From: Pelagicoccus mobilis
GTDB lineage: Bacteria; Verrucomicrobiota; Verrucomicrobiia; Opitutales; Opitutaceae
Reading direction: 5' to 3'
Assembly: GCF_016595505.1 (NCBI RefSeq)
Contig: NZ_JAENIL010000002.1
Coordinates: forward strand, 124,001 to 188,000
Length of the DNA: 64,000 nt
A program made the translations under genes and the position numbers. Positions within the stretch are counted from its first letter, which is position 1. Each line of letters begins with the position of its first letter. Shown here one piece after another: positions 39,863 to 48,116 of the stretch. The notes beneath the pieces are model-generated. The model ran no database searches. It was given only the letters and a program-made list of their open reading frames with translations, and was not told the DNA's origin.

Positions 39863-42856
39863 ATGCTTCCCCGCAACCATATCCTAAAGTTCGCTCCGCG
39901 GCGCGCCCTCACCAATCTCAAGCTCCTCAAGAGAGATCTCTGGCAAACGGTCGAAACCGCTTCGATCAATAAGCTAACAGCATCCGGCGAACCCCGTTCG
40001 ATCGAAACTCCGCACTACTGGGGCAAGATCTATGGCGAACAAGGTTTCACAATCGATCTACCAAACGCGGACAATGATGGCCAACTCTGGCTCCGCTGGA
40101 TCGATCAGGGGGAATCTACACTGTACATAGACGGAAAGCCCTTCTTCGGCTTCGATGTTGCTCACCGCGAGTGCTTGCTCCCTAAGAGCTTTAGTTCACT
40201 CGAAATAAGAGCTTACTGTATCCAATCCGCAATTTGGCATCCAGAGGCCACCGGCATCGATCCACGTGGCAGTGAACTCAAGGGAGCCTTTTTCATCCGT
40301 CGTTCCGAAGCTCACTGGAAGCTCATCCACGACCTTCAAATTCTCATCGAGCTCATCGCCGCAGCCGCCCGCAAAGAATCTCCGGAGCTCTCAAACTGGT
40401 TTGAGCACAAGGGCGTTCCTACCGACGATCACAACGTCACTCCCTTCACTCGCCAACTCGCCCGAGCACTCGAGTCTACCTGCGATCTCCTAGATCTCAA
40501 AAAACTCGACGACGCATCCGCCCTTCTCGACCAAACCTTCGAGAACTTCCCGTCCGAAGCTTGGAATCTGGACGCAACAGTCAACGGGCACTCCCACATC
40601 GATCTCGTTTGGATGTGGCCTGAGTCGATCGGAGAAACCAAGGCAGTACACACCTTTACTAACGTCGACTACCTGATGGACCGGTATCCAGAGTTTCAGT
40701 TCGGATACTCGCAGCCCGCAAGCTACGAGGCGGTCAAGCGCCTTGACCCCGCCCTCTTCGACCGAGTCTCAAACCGGATTGAGCAAGGACGATGGGAGGC
40801 CTACGGTGCCATGTACGTCGAATCCGATACATTGATTCCTTGCGGTGAAGCCTTAGCTCGTAGCTTCGAACTCGGTCAGGCAGGATTTGCCGAACTAAAC
40901 GGTTCCCCTTCAAAACTCTGTTGGCTCCCAGACGTGTTCGGCTACTCAGGCTCCCTCCCACAGCTAATGAAGCACTATGGGGTCGAGTACTTTTTCACCA
41001 ACAAGGTGACCTGGAGCGAATCAGTCGCTTTTCCGCTCAATAGCTTCAAATGGGTTGGCTCAGACGGATCCGAGATCCTCACCCATATCCATGGCGAAAC
41101 GGTCCAGTTCTACAATGGCTGTGCAACCGTCGACGAACTTGAACGCGCCCAGAATCGTCACCACCAGGCGGATACCCACAAAGAGGTCCTGATCCCAACG
41201 GGATATGGAGATGGCGGCGGCGGTCCTACAGAAGAGATGTGTGAACGCATCAAGCGTCTTCAGAACCTCGCAAGCATGCCTCGCTGTAAATGGGGCAACA
41301 TCGAGCCTTTCTACGACCGCCTCGATACACTCCGCGACGATCTCCCCAATTTTCACGGAGAGATCCTCATCCAAAAGCACCGCGGCACCTACACCAGCAG
41401 ATCCACCTTCAAGTCCCGATACCGTTCTGCTGAAAAAGCTCTCCAGCTCGCAGAAATTGCAGCTGCGACAAAGGGCTCAGGCCCGATCAACGAAACGTGG
41501 TGGAAACGCGTGGTCTTCTCCCAGTTCCACGACATTCTCCCTGGCTCATCCGTTACGCGAGCCTACCTCGAGCTCGAAGCAGAGTTCGATCAAATCATCG
41601 ATGAAGCGAAGGCCTTCACCTCAGAGATACTCTCGAGCGAAGAAGGCTCCGCTCTGTTCAATACGAGCCCCTTCGACGCACAAGCATGGACGGAAGACGG
41701 AAAACTCCTCAAAATCCCAGCTTACCAAAGCGCTGAAATCGCACTTGCCGAGAGCTACGAAGGCCCAGCCGTCAATGTTACCGAAAGTACAATCGGCAAC
41801 GAGCATCTGAAAGCTGTTTTCAACAACAAGGGAGAAATCGAATCACTTGAATTTGGCGGAGCACAGGTTGCCTCATCAGCTCCACTCAACCAACTCTGGG
41901 TCTACCCAAACAGACCACACGACCACCAAGCGTGGGAAATCGACCGCACCGCTCTTAGCCTCGGGCAGCAAGAGACATCCCAAGCAGATGTATCGATCAA
42001 TCGTACACACGACGGACTCGTAGAACTCTGCTTCAAACGCAAACTTTCCGAAAAGAGCTCTGTCCTGGTCACGTACCGTTGCGATGCCACCAAGCCATAT
42101 CTCGAAATCTCCTACGACATCGACTGGCAGGAGGAACATTCTTACCTCAAGGCAATTATGCCCACCGAGTATCGAGGCGACAATGTTCGCTATGGCCAAG
42201 CAGTCGGGAGTACGGTTCGGAACCAAAACCCTAAGACCATAACGGATGAAGCTCAGTTCGAAGTTCCCGGTTCACGCTGGGCACTCATTTCTGACGATGG
42301 CGAGCGCGAAGGTCTGAGCGTTGTCACAGAAAACAAATACGGATTCTCCGCTCGCCACGGAACGATTGGCGTGTCACTCCTCTCCAGCCCGCTCACAACC
42401 GGGGAAGGCCCCGGGTTCCAGAACCCATTTCCAAACTCACTGCGCGAAGACATACCAGAGAATATTTGTGCCGACCTCGGACGCCACAGCTTCAAACTCA
42501 TTCTCGCGCCTTGGCAATCCGGCAAGACAGAGGCCTCTCAACACCCCGCGGCCCTTGCGGACTACGCATTCACGGAAGCACTCACAGCGACTCAGGGGAC
42601 AAAACTCCCTATTCACGGTGTAAAAGGTCTAGATTCCGTATTCATTTCCTGGATCCAACCATGCGAGGACGGAAATTTCATCGTCAAAACGACAGAGACG
42701 ATGGGGGCACGCGGCACCGTGAAACTTCTCCTAGACGAAGGCTTTAGAGCCACTCCGATCGACGGACTCAAGACCCCACTAGGAACCGCCCTCGAGAACA
42801 ACGAGTTTCAAGCCACTCCATACAAGCTCAACTGCTTCCTCATTACAGCCAACTGA
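39863..42856 (+). CDS. Cytoplasmic GH38 alpha-mannosidase
   Basis: 997 residues without signal peptide. A ~220-residue N-terminal domain precedes the GH38 catalytic part. The zinc site begins with 'NGHSHIDLVWMWP' (H245 and D247), the nucleophile is D357 in 'WLPDVFGYSG', and 'SQFHDILPGSSVTRAY' holds the later zinc histidine. 'VLIPTGYGDGGGGPTEEM' is the typical substrate loop of the long alpha-mannosidases of the yeast Ams1 type. Middle and C-terminal beta-domains complete the chain. It should release alpha-linked mannose in the cytoplasm. The next gene, mannonate dehydratase, follows after 90 bases, linking mannose release and oxidation. A second, different GH38 enzyme is encoded at 53244. Confidence 0.94.
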   Translation: MLPRNHILKFAPRRALTNLKLLKRDLWQTVETASINKLTASGEPRSIETPHYWGKIYGEQGFTIDLPNADNDGQLWLRWIDQGESTLYIDGKPFFGFDVAHRECLLPKSFSSLEIRAYCIQSAIWHPEATGIDPRGSELKGAFFIRRSEAHWKLIHDLQILIELIAAAARKESPELSNWFEHKGVPTDDHNVTPFTRQLARALESTCDLLDLKKLDDASALLDQTFENFPSEAWNLDATVNGHSHIDLVWMWPESIGETKAVHTFTNVDYLMDRYPEFQFGYSQPASYEAVKRLDPALFDRVSNRIEQGRWEAYGAMYVESDTLIPCGEALARSFELGQAGFAELNGSPSKLCWLPDVFGYSGSLPQLMKHYGVEYFFTNKVTWSESVAFPLNSFKWVGSDGSEILTHIHGETVQFYNGCATVDELERAQNRHHQADTHKEVLIPTGYGDGGGGPTEEMCERIKRLQNLASMPRCKWGNIEPFYDRLDTLRDDLPNFHGEILIQKHRGTYTSRSTFKSRYRSAEKALQLAEIAAATKGSGPINETWWKRVVFSQFHDILPGSSVTRAYLELEAEFDQIIDEAKAFTSEILSSEEGSALFNTSPFDAQAWTEDGKLLKIPAYQSAEIALAESYEGPAVNVTESTIGNEHLKAVFNNKGEIESLEFGGAQVASSAPLNQLWVYPNRPHDHQAWEIDRTALSLGQQETSQADVSINRTHDGLVELCFKRKLSEKSSVLVTYRCDATKPYLEISYDIDWQEEHSYLKAIMPTEYRGDNVRYGQAVGSTVRNQNPKTITDEAQFEVPGSRWALISDDGEREGLSVVTENKYGFSARHGTIGVSLLSSPLTTGEGPGFQNPFPNSLREDIPENICADLGRHSFKLILAPWQSGKTEASQHPAALADYAFTEALTATQGTKLPIHGVKGLDSVFISWIQPCEDGNFIVKTTETMGARGTVKLLLDEGFRATPIDGLKTPLGTALENNEFQATPYKLNCFLITAN

Positions 42857-42946
42857 ACGTCCAACCATTCACGGTTTCGTCCGGTCCGAAGCTTCCTACT
42901 CTCCTCCTGATCTTCATAATTCACCCCTCATACTTCATCCTTCAAA

Positions 42947-44158
42947 ATGAAGATCACCGATGCCAAAATCTACCTAAACTCTCCTGGTCGCAACTATCTC
43001 ACGATAGAGATCCACACCGACGAAGGTGTGATCGGTCTTGGAGACGGCACTTTAAACGGACGGGAACTGGCTGTTTACAGCTACTTGAAGGAGCACCTTT
43101 TCCCTTCTCTAATCGGACGAGATCCATTCGATACTGAGGATATTTGGAACTTCTTCTATCGCGGCGCTTACTGGCGTCGCGGGCCAGTCACCATGACAGC
43201 CATCGGAGCAATCGATATCGCCCTTTGGGACATCAAAGCTAAAGCTCTCGGCGTTCCCCTGTATAAACTTCTTGGCGGCAGCAGCCGCGAAAAGGTCCTT
43301 GTCTACTGCCACGCCAGTGGCCGCGACACTGACCACGCCATGGAGGAGGTCGCCAAAAAGAGAGAGCTTGGTTACAAAGCCATTCGCATCCAGTCCGGAG
43401 TACCGGGAATGGAAAGCATCTACGGAATCTCCAAAGAAAAAGACAGCTACGAGCCGGCAAAAAAAGGAGAACTCCCGGAAGAAGAATCCTGGAACACTTC
43501 AAAATACCTAAACTTCGTACCGAGTCTTTTCCAAAGAGCGCGTGACGAATTTGGATACGATCTGCATTTCCTGCACGACTGTCATCATCGACTCACTCCA
43601 AATGAGGCCGCTCAACTCGGCAAAGATCTCGAGCCCTATAAACTTTTCTGGCTAGAGGACACTGTCCCCGGCGAGCTCCAGGAGGGCCTGCGCCTCATCC
43701 GTCAACGCACCACGACTCCACTAGCGATTGGGGAAATCTTCAACACAGTCTACGACTGCCAAACTCTGATCACCGAGCAACTCATAGACTACCTTCGCAT
43801 GACGGTTTCACATAGCGGAGGCATTACTCCTATGATGAAGATCGCTGCCTTTGCCGCGATCTATCATGTGAAGATCGGCATGCATGGCCCGAGCGACGTC
43901 TCACCGATCGCCCTCTCAGCCTGCCTCCACGTCAGCCGTGCCATCAACAATCTCGGCATCCTCGAATACATGGGATACTCAGACAAGATGTCCGAAGCCT
44001 TCCCACACGAAATCCACTACAAAGACGGGCACCTTTACACAGGCAATGCCCCCGGCCTCGGTGTCGAATTCAATAAGGACTTCGCCGAAAAACACCCCTA
44101 TCAAAAAGCGTACCTTCCCATCAACCGTCTCGAAGACGGAACCATGTTCCACTGGTAA
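42947..44158 (+). CDS. manD: D-mannonate dehydratase, enolase superfamily (ManD/RspA type)
   Basis: 403 residues, the usual ManD length. The N-terminus 'MKITDAKIYLNSPGRNYLTI' and the segments 'GVIGLGDGTLNGRELAVYSY', 'YRGAYWRRGPVTMTAIGAID' and 'LWDIKAKALGVPLYKLLGG' follow known ManD sequences almost word for word. Metal ligands are visible in 'FLHDCHHRLTPNEAA', 'FWLEDTVP' and 'AIGEIFNT', and 'KIGMHGPSDVSPI' carries the histidine typical of the family. ManD converts D-mannonate to 2-keto-3-deoxy-D-gluconate. With a cytoplasmic alpha-mannosidase before it and a dehydrogenase after it, it implies an oxidative mannose route. Some ManD relatives act on gluconate or are nearly inactive, so the substrate is likely but not proven. 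Confidence 0.9.
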   Translation: MKITDAKIYLNSPGRNYLTIEIHTDEGVIGLGDGTLNGRELAVYSYLKEHLFPSLIGRDPFDTEDIWNFFYRGAYWRRGPVTMTAIGAIDIALWDIKAKALGVPLYKLLGGSSREKVLVYCHASGRDTDHAMEEVAKKRELGYKAIRIQSGVPGMESIYGISKEKDSYEPAKKGELPEEESWNTSKYLNFVPSLFQRARDEFGYDLHFLHDCHHRLTPNEAAQLGKDLEPYKLFWLEDTVPGELQEGLRLIRQRTTTPLAIGEIFNTVYDCQTLITEQLIDYLRMTVSHSGGITPMMKIAAFAAIYHVKIGMHGPSDVSPIALSACLHVSRAINNLGILEYMGYSDKMSEAFPHEIHYKDGHLYTGNAPGLGVEFNKDFAEKHPYQKAYLPINRLEDGTMFHW

Positions 44159-44179
44159 TACCCTGATACAAGATCGGAG

Positions 44180-44199
44180 GGCAACGCTCCATCGTTGCC
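44180..44199 (+). terminator. Hairpin after the mannonate dehydratase gene
   Basis: GGCAACG, loop CTCCAT, CGTTGCC: a perfect seven-base stem 22 bases after the stop. No T-run follows. It may slow transcription or stabilise the upstream mRNA before the dehydrogenase gene. Confidence 0.4.
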
Positions 44200-44237
44200 G
44201 CACTGCCCACCATCACATTGTCCCCCTCCTCCCCTCA

Positions 44238-45002
44238 ATGACATTCCAAAACAAAACAGCCGTCGTTACCGGAGGCGCTAGCGGCGTCGGACTCGAAACA
44301 GCTAAGCTGCTCGTTGAACGCGGAGCGAACGTTGCAGTACTCGACTGGAGCGACCAAGGTGGAGAAGCGATCGCTCCACTCGGTGAAAAAGCCATTTTTA
44401 TCAAGACGGATGTATCCAACGAAGCGGACACCCAATCGGCTGTAACCAAAGCAATCGATACGTTCGGCGAAGTCGATATCCTGGTTAATAACGCAGCAGT
44501 ACTCGCCTACTCACCCGTTCACGAAACCAGCCTCGAAGATTGGAACCGCGTCATGGGCGTCAACATAACCGGAGCTTTTCTCATGTCGAAGTACTGTATC
44601 CAGTCGATGCTTCGCAAAGGAGGCGGATCGATCGTACACGTGGGCAGCGCGCAATCGTTTATGAGCCAGGAGAAGGTCGCTCCCTACGTCGCCTCCAAGA
44701 CCGCCCTTCTCGGTCTTATGCGCAGCATTGCGGTCGACTACACACCAACGATCCGTTGCAACACTGTCTGCCCCAGCACCATCGATACTCCTATGCTCCA
44801 TTGGGCCATGGAGCAATCTCCTGATCCGCAAGCAATCTACGACGAATGTGTCGATATGCATTTGCTCGAGCGAATCGCCCAACCTCAAGAAATTGCAGAG
44901 CTGATCCTTTTCCTAGCGAGTGATCTCGCAGCCAATATCACTGGGCAAGCCATCCGCAGCGATGGCGGTATCGGAATAAAGATCGAAGGCAGCAAACGGT
45001 AG
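44238..45002 (+). CDS. Short-chain dehydrogenase/reductase, probable sugar dehydrogenase
   Basis: 254 residues from an ATG within a frame that is open further upstream inside manD; the Rossmann strand begins immediately after this ATG. The cofactor motif is TGGASGVG (11-18), with D36 in 'VLDWSD' favouring NAD over NADP. 'NNAAVLAYSP' and the catalytic triad S137, Y150 and K154 ('YVASKTALLG') are intact. 'RSDGGIGIKI' near the C-terminus matches the usual 'DGG' end. It follows mannonate dehydratase, so it may oxidise mannose to mannonolactone, or reduce a keto acid made by the dehydratase; the sequence does not decide between these. No lactonase was found nearby. Confidence 0.9.
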   Translation: MTFQNKTAVVTGGASGVGLETAKLLVERGANVAVLDWSDQGGEAIAPLGEKAIFIKTDVSNEADTQSAVTKAIDTFGEVDILVNNAAVLAYSPVHETSLEDWNRVMGVNITGAFLMSKYCIQSMLRKGGGSIVHVGSAQSFMSQEKVAPYVASKTALLGLMRSIAVDYTPTIRCNTVCPSTIDTPMLHWAMEQSPDPQAIYDECVDMHLLERIAQPQEIAELILFLASDLAANITGQAIRSDGGIGIKIEGSKR

Positions 45003-45015
45003 ATACGAGCTGCAC

Positions 45016-46035
45016 CTACTTCACATACCTGCACATAAGCTCATCTAAATAACGAGCGAATGCTGCATCTGTTCCATCAAGTTGGTTAACATACAGCTCT
45101 CGATCGTTTACCGTATCCGTATCCCAACGACAGCCATTCACTGGATCAAAATCCAGGCGTCCAGGATCAGCTTCCTTCAAATACGGACCAAGCCCTTCCA
45201 CCGCGTAATACACTGCAGCCAAATCCCAGCTTGGCCGCTGATCCTCTAGAGTCTTTTTGCTATAATTCCAGAGCCAGTCGCGATAGGCCGTTCGTACAAT
45301 GTTACCCGACTCCGTAGGGATAAGAGAACGCCCCGTCATTACTCTGTGCCCGGCATTCACGTAAACAACCGGAACCGGACAGGTATCCACGGCGTGCTTT
45401 GAAAATGAAGCGCTCCCGTTGTTAAAAAAATTCCAGTCTTTACTTCGTTTTCCATCCGAACGATCCGCATTCAAAGCTCCTAGCGCAATCCAGCGCTTCA
45501 CCTTCTTGCGTACAAGTTCAACACCGTCTAGGTCCGAAAACTCGTCCGGTTTGGAAGCTAGCAACTCGCTAAACCCATTTGTATGACCAATCGTGATATA
45601 ATGGATGCTCTCATCTTCGGCCGCTGCCAATAAACTACGATTCAATCGAGTCTGATCTTCCACATCATCTCGACTGACCAGATCATGCCCAAATGCAGCA
45701 GTGTCCTTGGCGAGCTTCTCAGCCTGCATCTTGTCGACCGGATCACCTACCTCATCTCCTTTGTACGCTCCAATCGGCAAGTCCGGTTTACCGTAGTAGG
45801 TGTTGATAGCATCGATCAATCCCACGCCATACGGCACCCGCCCCGAACTGTAAATCACTCCCAAGATTTCCACCTTTCCCTCGATAGCGTAGCTGTGCAG
45901 CAATGCCATCGCTCCCACGTCGTCACAATCGGAACCCATATCCGTGTCCAGAATGACTTTGATTGGATCCGCGACCAAGGCTCTCGTCCCAACCAATAGG
46001 AACAACACGACTAGAGTTTTCAACATGCCCTTCAT
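45016..46035 (-). CDS. Exported nucleoside-hydrolase-like protein
   Basis: 339 residues with a signal peptide (KTLVVLFLLVGTRALVA). The calcium motif is 'VILDTDMGSDCDDVGAMALL' with D30, D32, D38 and D39, the classic layout. The later segments 'YITIGHTNGFSELL' and 'RPSWDLAAVYYAV' fit the family, although the substrate-binding histidine region differs from purine or pyrimidine hydrolases. This exported subtype is found in sugar-degradation loci and may act on a glycoside other than a nucleoside. It lies 109 bases behind the symporter gene in the same direction and is probably co-transcribed with it, under LacI operator copy 3. Confidence 0.82.
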   Translation of the reverse strand: MKGMLKTLVVLFLLVGTRALVADPIKVILDTDMGSDCDDVGAMALLHSYAIEGKVEILGVIYSSGRVPYGVGLIDAINTYYGKPDLPIGAYKGDEVGDPVDKMQAEKLAKDTAAFGHDLVSRDDVEDQTRLNRSLLAAAEDESIHYITIGHTNGFSELLASKPDEFSDLDGVELVRKKVKRWIALGALNADRSDGKRSKDWNFFNNGSASFSKHAVDTCPVPVVYVNAGHRVMTGRSLIPTESGNIVRTAYRDWLWNYSKKTLEDQRPSWDLAAVYYAVEGLGPYLKEADPGRLDFDPVNGCRWDTDTVNDRELYVNQLDGTDAAFARYLDELMCRYVK

Positions 46036-46144
46036 ATCCAGATAACACTCTCAACAGAATGTCATCAAGTCCTCAAGCAACTACAGCTATTCGCCCCCAG
46101 TCATTGCTTGAAGCCGTTCAATCACGCCCCTCCCGAGAGTGGGA

Positions 46145-48010
46145 TTAACGCTTGCTCAACTCGGCAACCTGATTCGCTCCCACAACTTCTCCGCCGTCTG
46201 GATACAACTTCTTGGTCGAGTAAAAACAGGCCCAAAACGAGAGAGCCGCGATCACCAAGGACGGAACCAGCAATCCCCAAAGGGCGAGGATCAAACCAAT
46301 AACAGCAAAAATCGCCCCAAACACCGAACCAATCAATCCGATCGTGAGTAATACTAGCATAGGTCGCGACTCACGATTACGATACTCCTCGCCAGCAGCT
46401 TCCACAACGGGTCCCCACCAACCATAAGGGCGAACTCGCTTATAGAACGCAACAAGTCGATCCATCGGTTCAGGCTTACTCATCAGTATTACGAGGAAGG
46501 ATACAATCGAAGTAAACAGAATGAGTACGAGCTGTCTGGTCACGAAGAAGCCATCATTTCCCTCTACACCAATGGTCTCCATCAGGCTTAGAATCGATTC
46601 CTTGCCAATCGGACTCATCACAAACGCGATCACAAACAAGGACATAACTTGGGCAACCACTTCTGCGAGTCCGTTTACTCGCCACCAAATGAAACGAGCG
46701 AGCTTCACCATCCCAGGAGCAATTGGCAGAGCCAGACCGATCATCATGAGTGATAAAATATCATCCACCATAATGCCGATCACGGAGGCAAATACAGTTT
46801 GGAAAACCATGAACCAACGCGAAACCCAAACGTAGTGATGCTCGCTCTTCTCCTTGGCGATGTAGCCGCGGTACAAATCGTTCGTGAACACCGACGCCGC
46901 ATTGTGAATGTTCGTATCAAACGATGACATGAACGCGCTCATGAAACCAGCGATCATCAAACCTGTGATACCAATCGGTAGATATTCCGTAACCAAAGCT
47001 GGATACACCCGCTCATAGTCTGGAATCACAATGCCAGTGTCCGAGACGATCGACCCCAGCTCGGCAATGATACGCTCATCGGTGAAGAGAAAGATCCCCG
47101 CTAAACCGCAAACATAGAACGGAAACGGTTTGAAGACGAAGTTGATGATCTGGCTATAAAGCACCATGTAGATCACCTCTCGCTCATTCTTCAGAGCCAA
47201 CATTCTCTGAATGTGCGGATTGTACCCACCTTGGGTGAAGATCGGGTGCACGAAAAAATAGTAGATCAAGACCGGCCCCCAAGCAGGGACCATCGACAAC
47301 AGCATATCGCCGCGTTCTCCCAGTCCCTGAATGCTATCACGCAAGCCAGTATTCCATCCGACCTCCCCAAACACGACTGCCGCGAGTCCGACCGAGCAGG
47401 CCATCGCGATGAAGAATTCCACAAAGTCGGTCCACACCACTCCGTGTACCCCTGAGGCTGCCGAGTAAACCAAAGCGATGATCACCATAGCCGCAACGAT
47501 CACGATGTCCGTGTGTAGCGAGAAGCCGATTACACTAATCGTCGGCGGCAAATCGAGCACCACCGAAATGATCTTCTTCATTCCCACCAGACCAATCGAT
47601 GCCCACGCGGCCCCTACACCGATCCCGTAAAAGACAGTGTCAAACAATCGAGCGAAGTCCGCCTTCTTGCCCGTGTAGCGGTCGCGGTAGAACTCCATCT
47701 GCGTCATGTAACCCGCACGACGCCACAAGCGCGTAAACCAAACCGCTGCCACCGCTCCATTTAGAATGTGCTGCCACGTAAACCAAAGTCCGGCCAATCC
47801 ATCCTGACGCACCTTGCGCGAGTCCTGTAGGAACGTTGAGGCATTCAACCCCGTTGCTGTCATCGACGTACCGGCTAGCCACCAAGGCATGTTTCGTCCC
47901 GCTAGGATGTACTCCTCGGTACTAGTTCCCGCCTTTTTGGAAAGCTTGAAGCCCAACCACAAAAGGAAGGCCATAAAGAGTCCGACAATGATCCAATCGA
48001 TTAAATGCAT
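46145..48010 (-). CDS. Sodium:solute symporter (SSS family), probable sugar transporter
   Basis: 621 residues with about fourteen hydrophobic helices. 'EEYILAGRNMPWWLAGTSMT' near the N-terminus and 'GVHGVVWTDFVEFFIAMAC' and 'YLPIGITGLMIAGFMSAFMS' are diagnostic of the SGLT/SSS family, with the sodium-site serines in the last segment ('AFMSSFDTNIHNAAS'). The family carries sugars, sugar acids and other solutes with sodium, which fits a marine host. It is the only cytoplasmic-membrane transporter in the window and lies beside cytoplasmic sulfatases and mannosidases, so a small sulfated or mannose-containing sugar is the probable cargo. LacI operator copy 3 is 47 bases upstream of its start. Confidence 0.93.
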   Translation of the reverse strand: MHLIDWIIVGLFMAFLLWLGFKLSKKAGTSTEEYILAGRNMPWWLAGTSMTATGLNASTFLQDSRKVRQDGLAGLWFTWQHILNGAVAAVWFTRLWRRAGYMTQMEFYRDRYTGKKADFARLFDTVFYGIGVGAAWASIGLVGMKKIISVVLDLPPTISVIGFSLHTDIVIVAAMVIIALVYSAASGVHGVVWTDFVEFFIAMACSVGLAAVVFGEVGWNTGLRDSIQGLGERGDMLLSMVPAWGPVLIYYFFVHPIFTQGGYNPHIQRMLALKNEREVIYMVLYSQIINFVFKPFPFYVCGLAGIFLFTDERIIAELGSIVSDTGIVIPDYERVYPALVTEYLPIGITGLMIAGFMSAFMSSFDTNIHNAASVFTNDLYRGYIAKEKSEHHYVWVSRWFMVFQTVFASVIGIMVDDILSLMMIGLALPIAPGMVKLARFIWWRVNGLAEVVAQVMSLFVIAFVMSPIGKESILSLMETIGVEGNDGFFVTRQLVLILFTSIVSFLVILMSKPEPMDRLVAFYKRVRPYGWWGPVVEAAGEEYRNRESRPMLVLLTIGLIGSVFGAIFAVIGLILALWGLLVPSLVIAALSFWACFYSTKKLYPDGGEVVGANQVAELSKR

Positions 48011-48057
48011 GAAATACGAGGGGTGTGAGGTTTGACGATTGACATGAATCTCTCAAA

Positions 48058-48071
48058 TTACATCGATGTCA
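48058..48071. promoter_or_regulatory. LacI-type operator, copy 3 (TTACATCGATGTCA)
   Basis: Identical to copy 1. It lies between the divergent symporter and clan GH-A hydrolase genes, 47 bases from the first and 45 from the second start. Its position rules out an upstream start (48066) for the hydrolase, since that would lie inside the site. Confidence 0.82.
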
Positions 48072-48116
48072 ATTTCTTATTTCAGAGATAGTCGCGAACT
48101 CCACCCCACCCTATTT

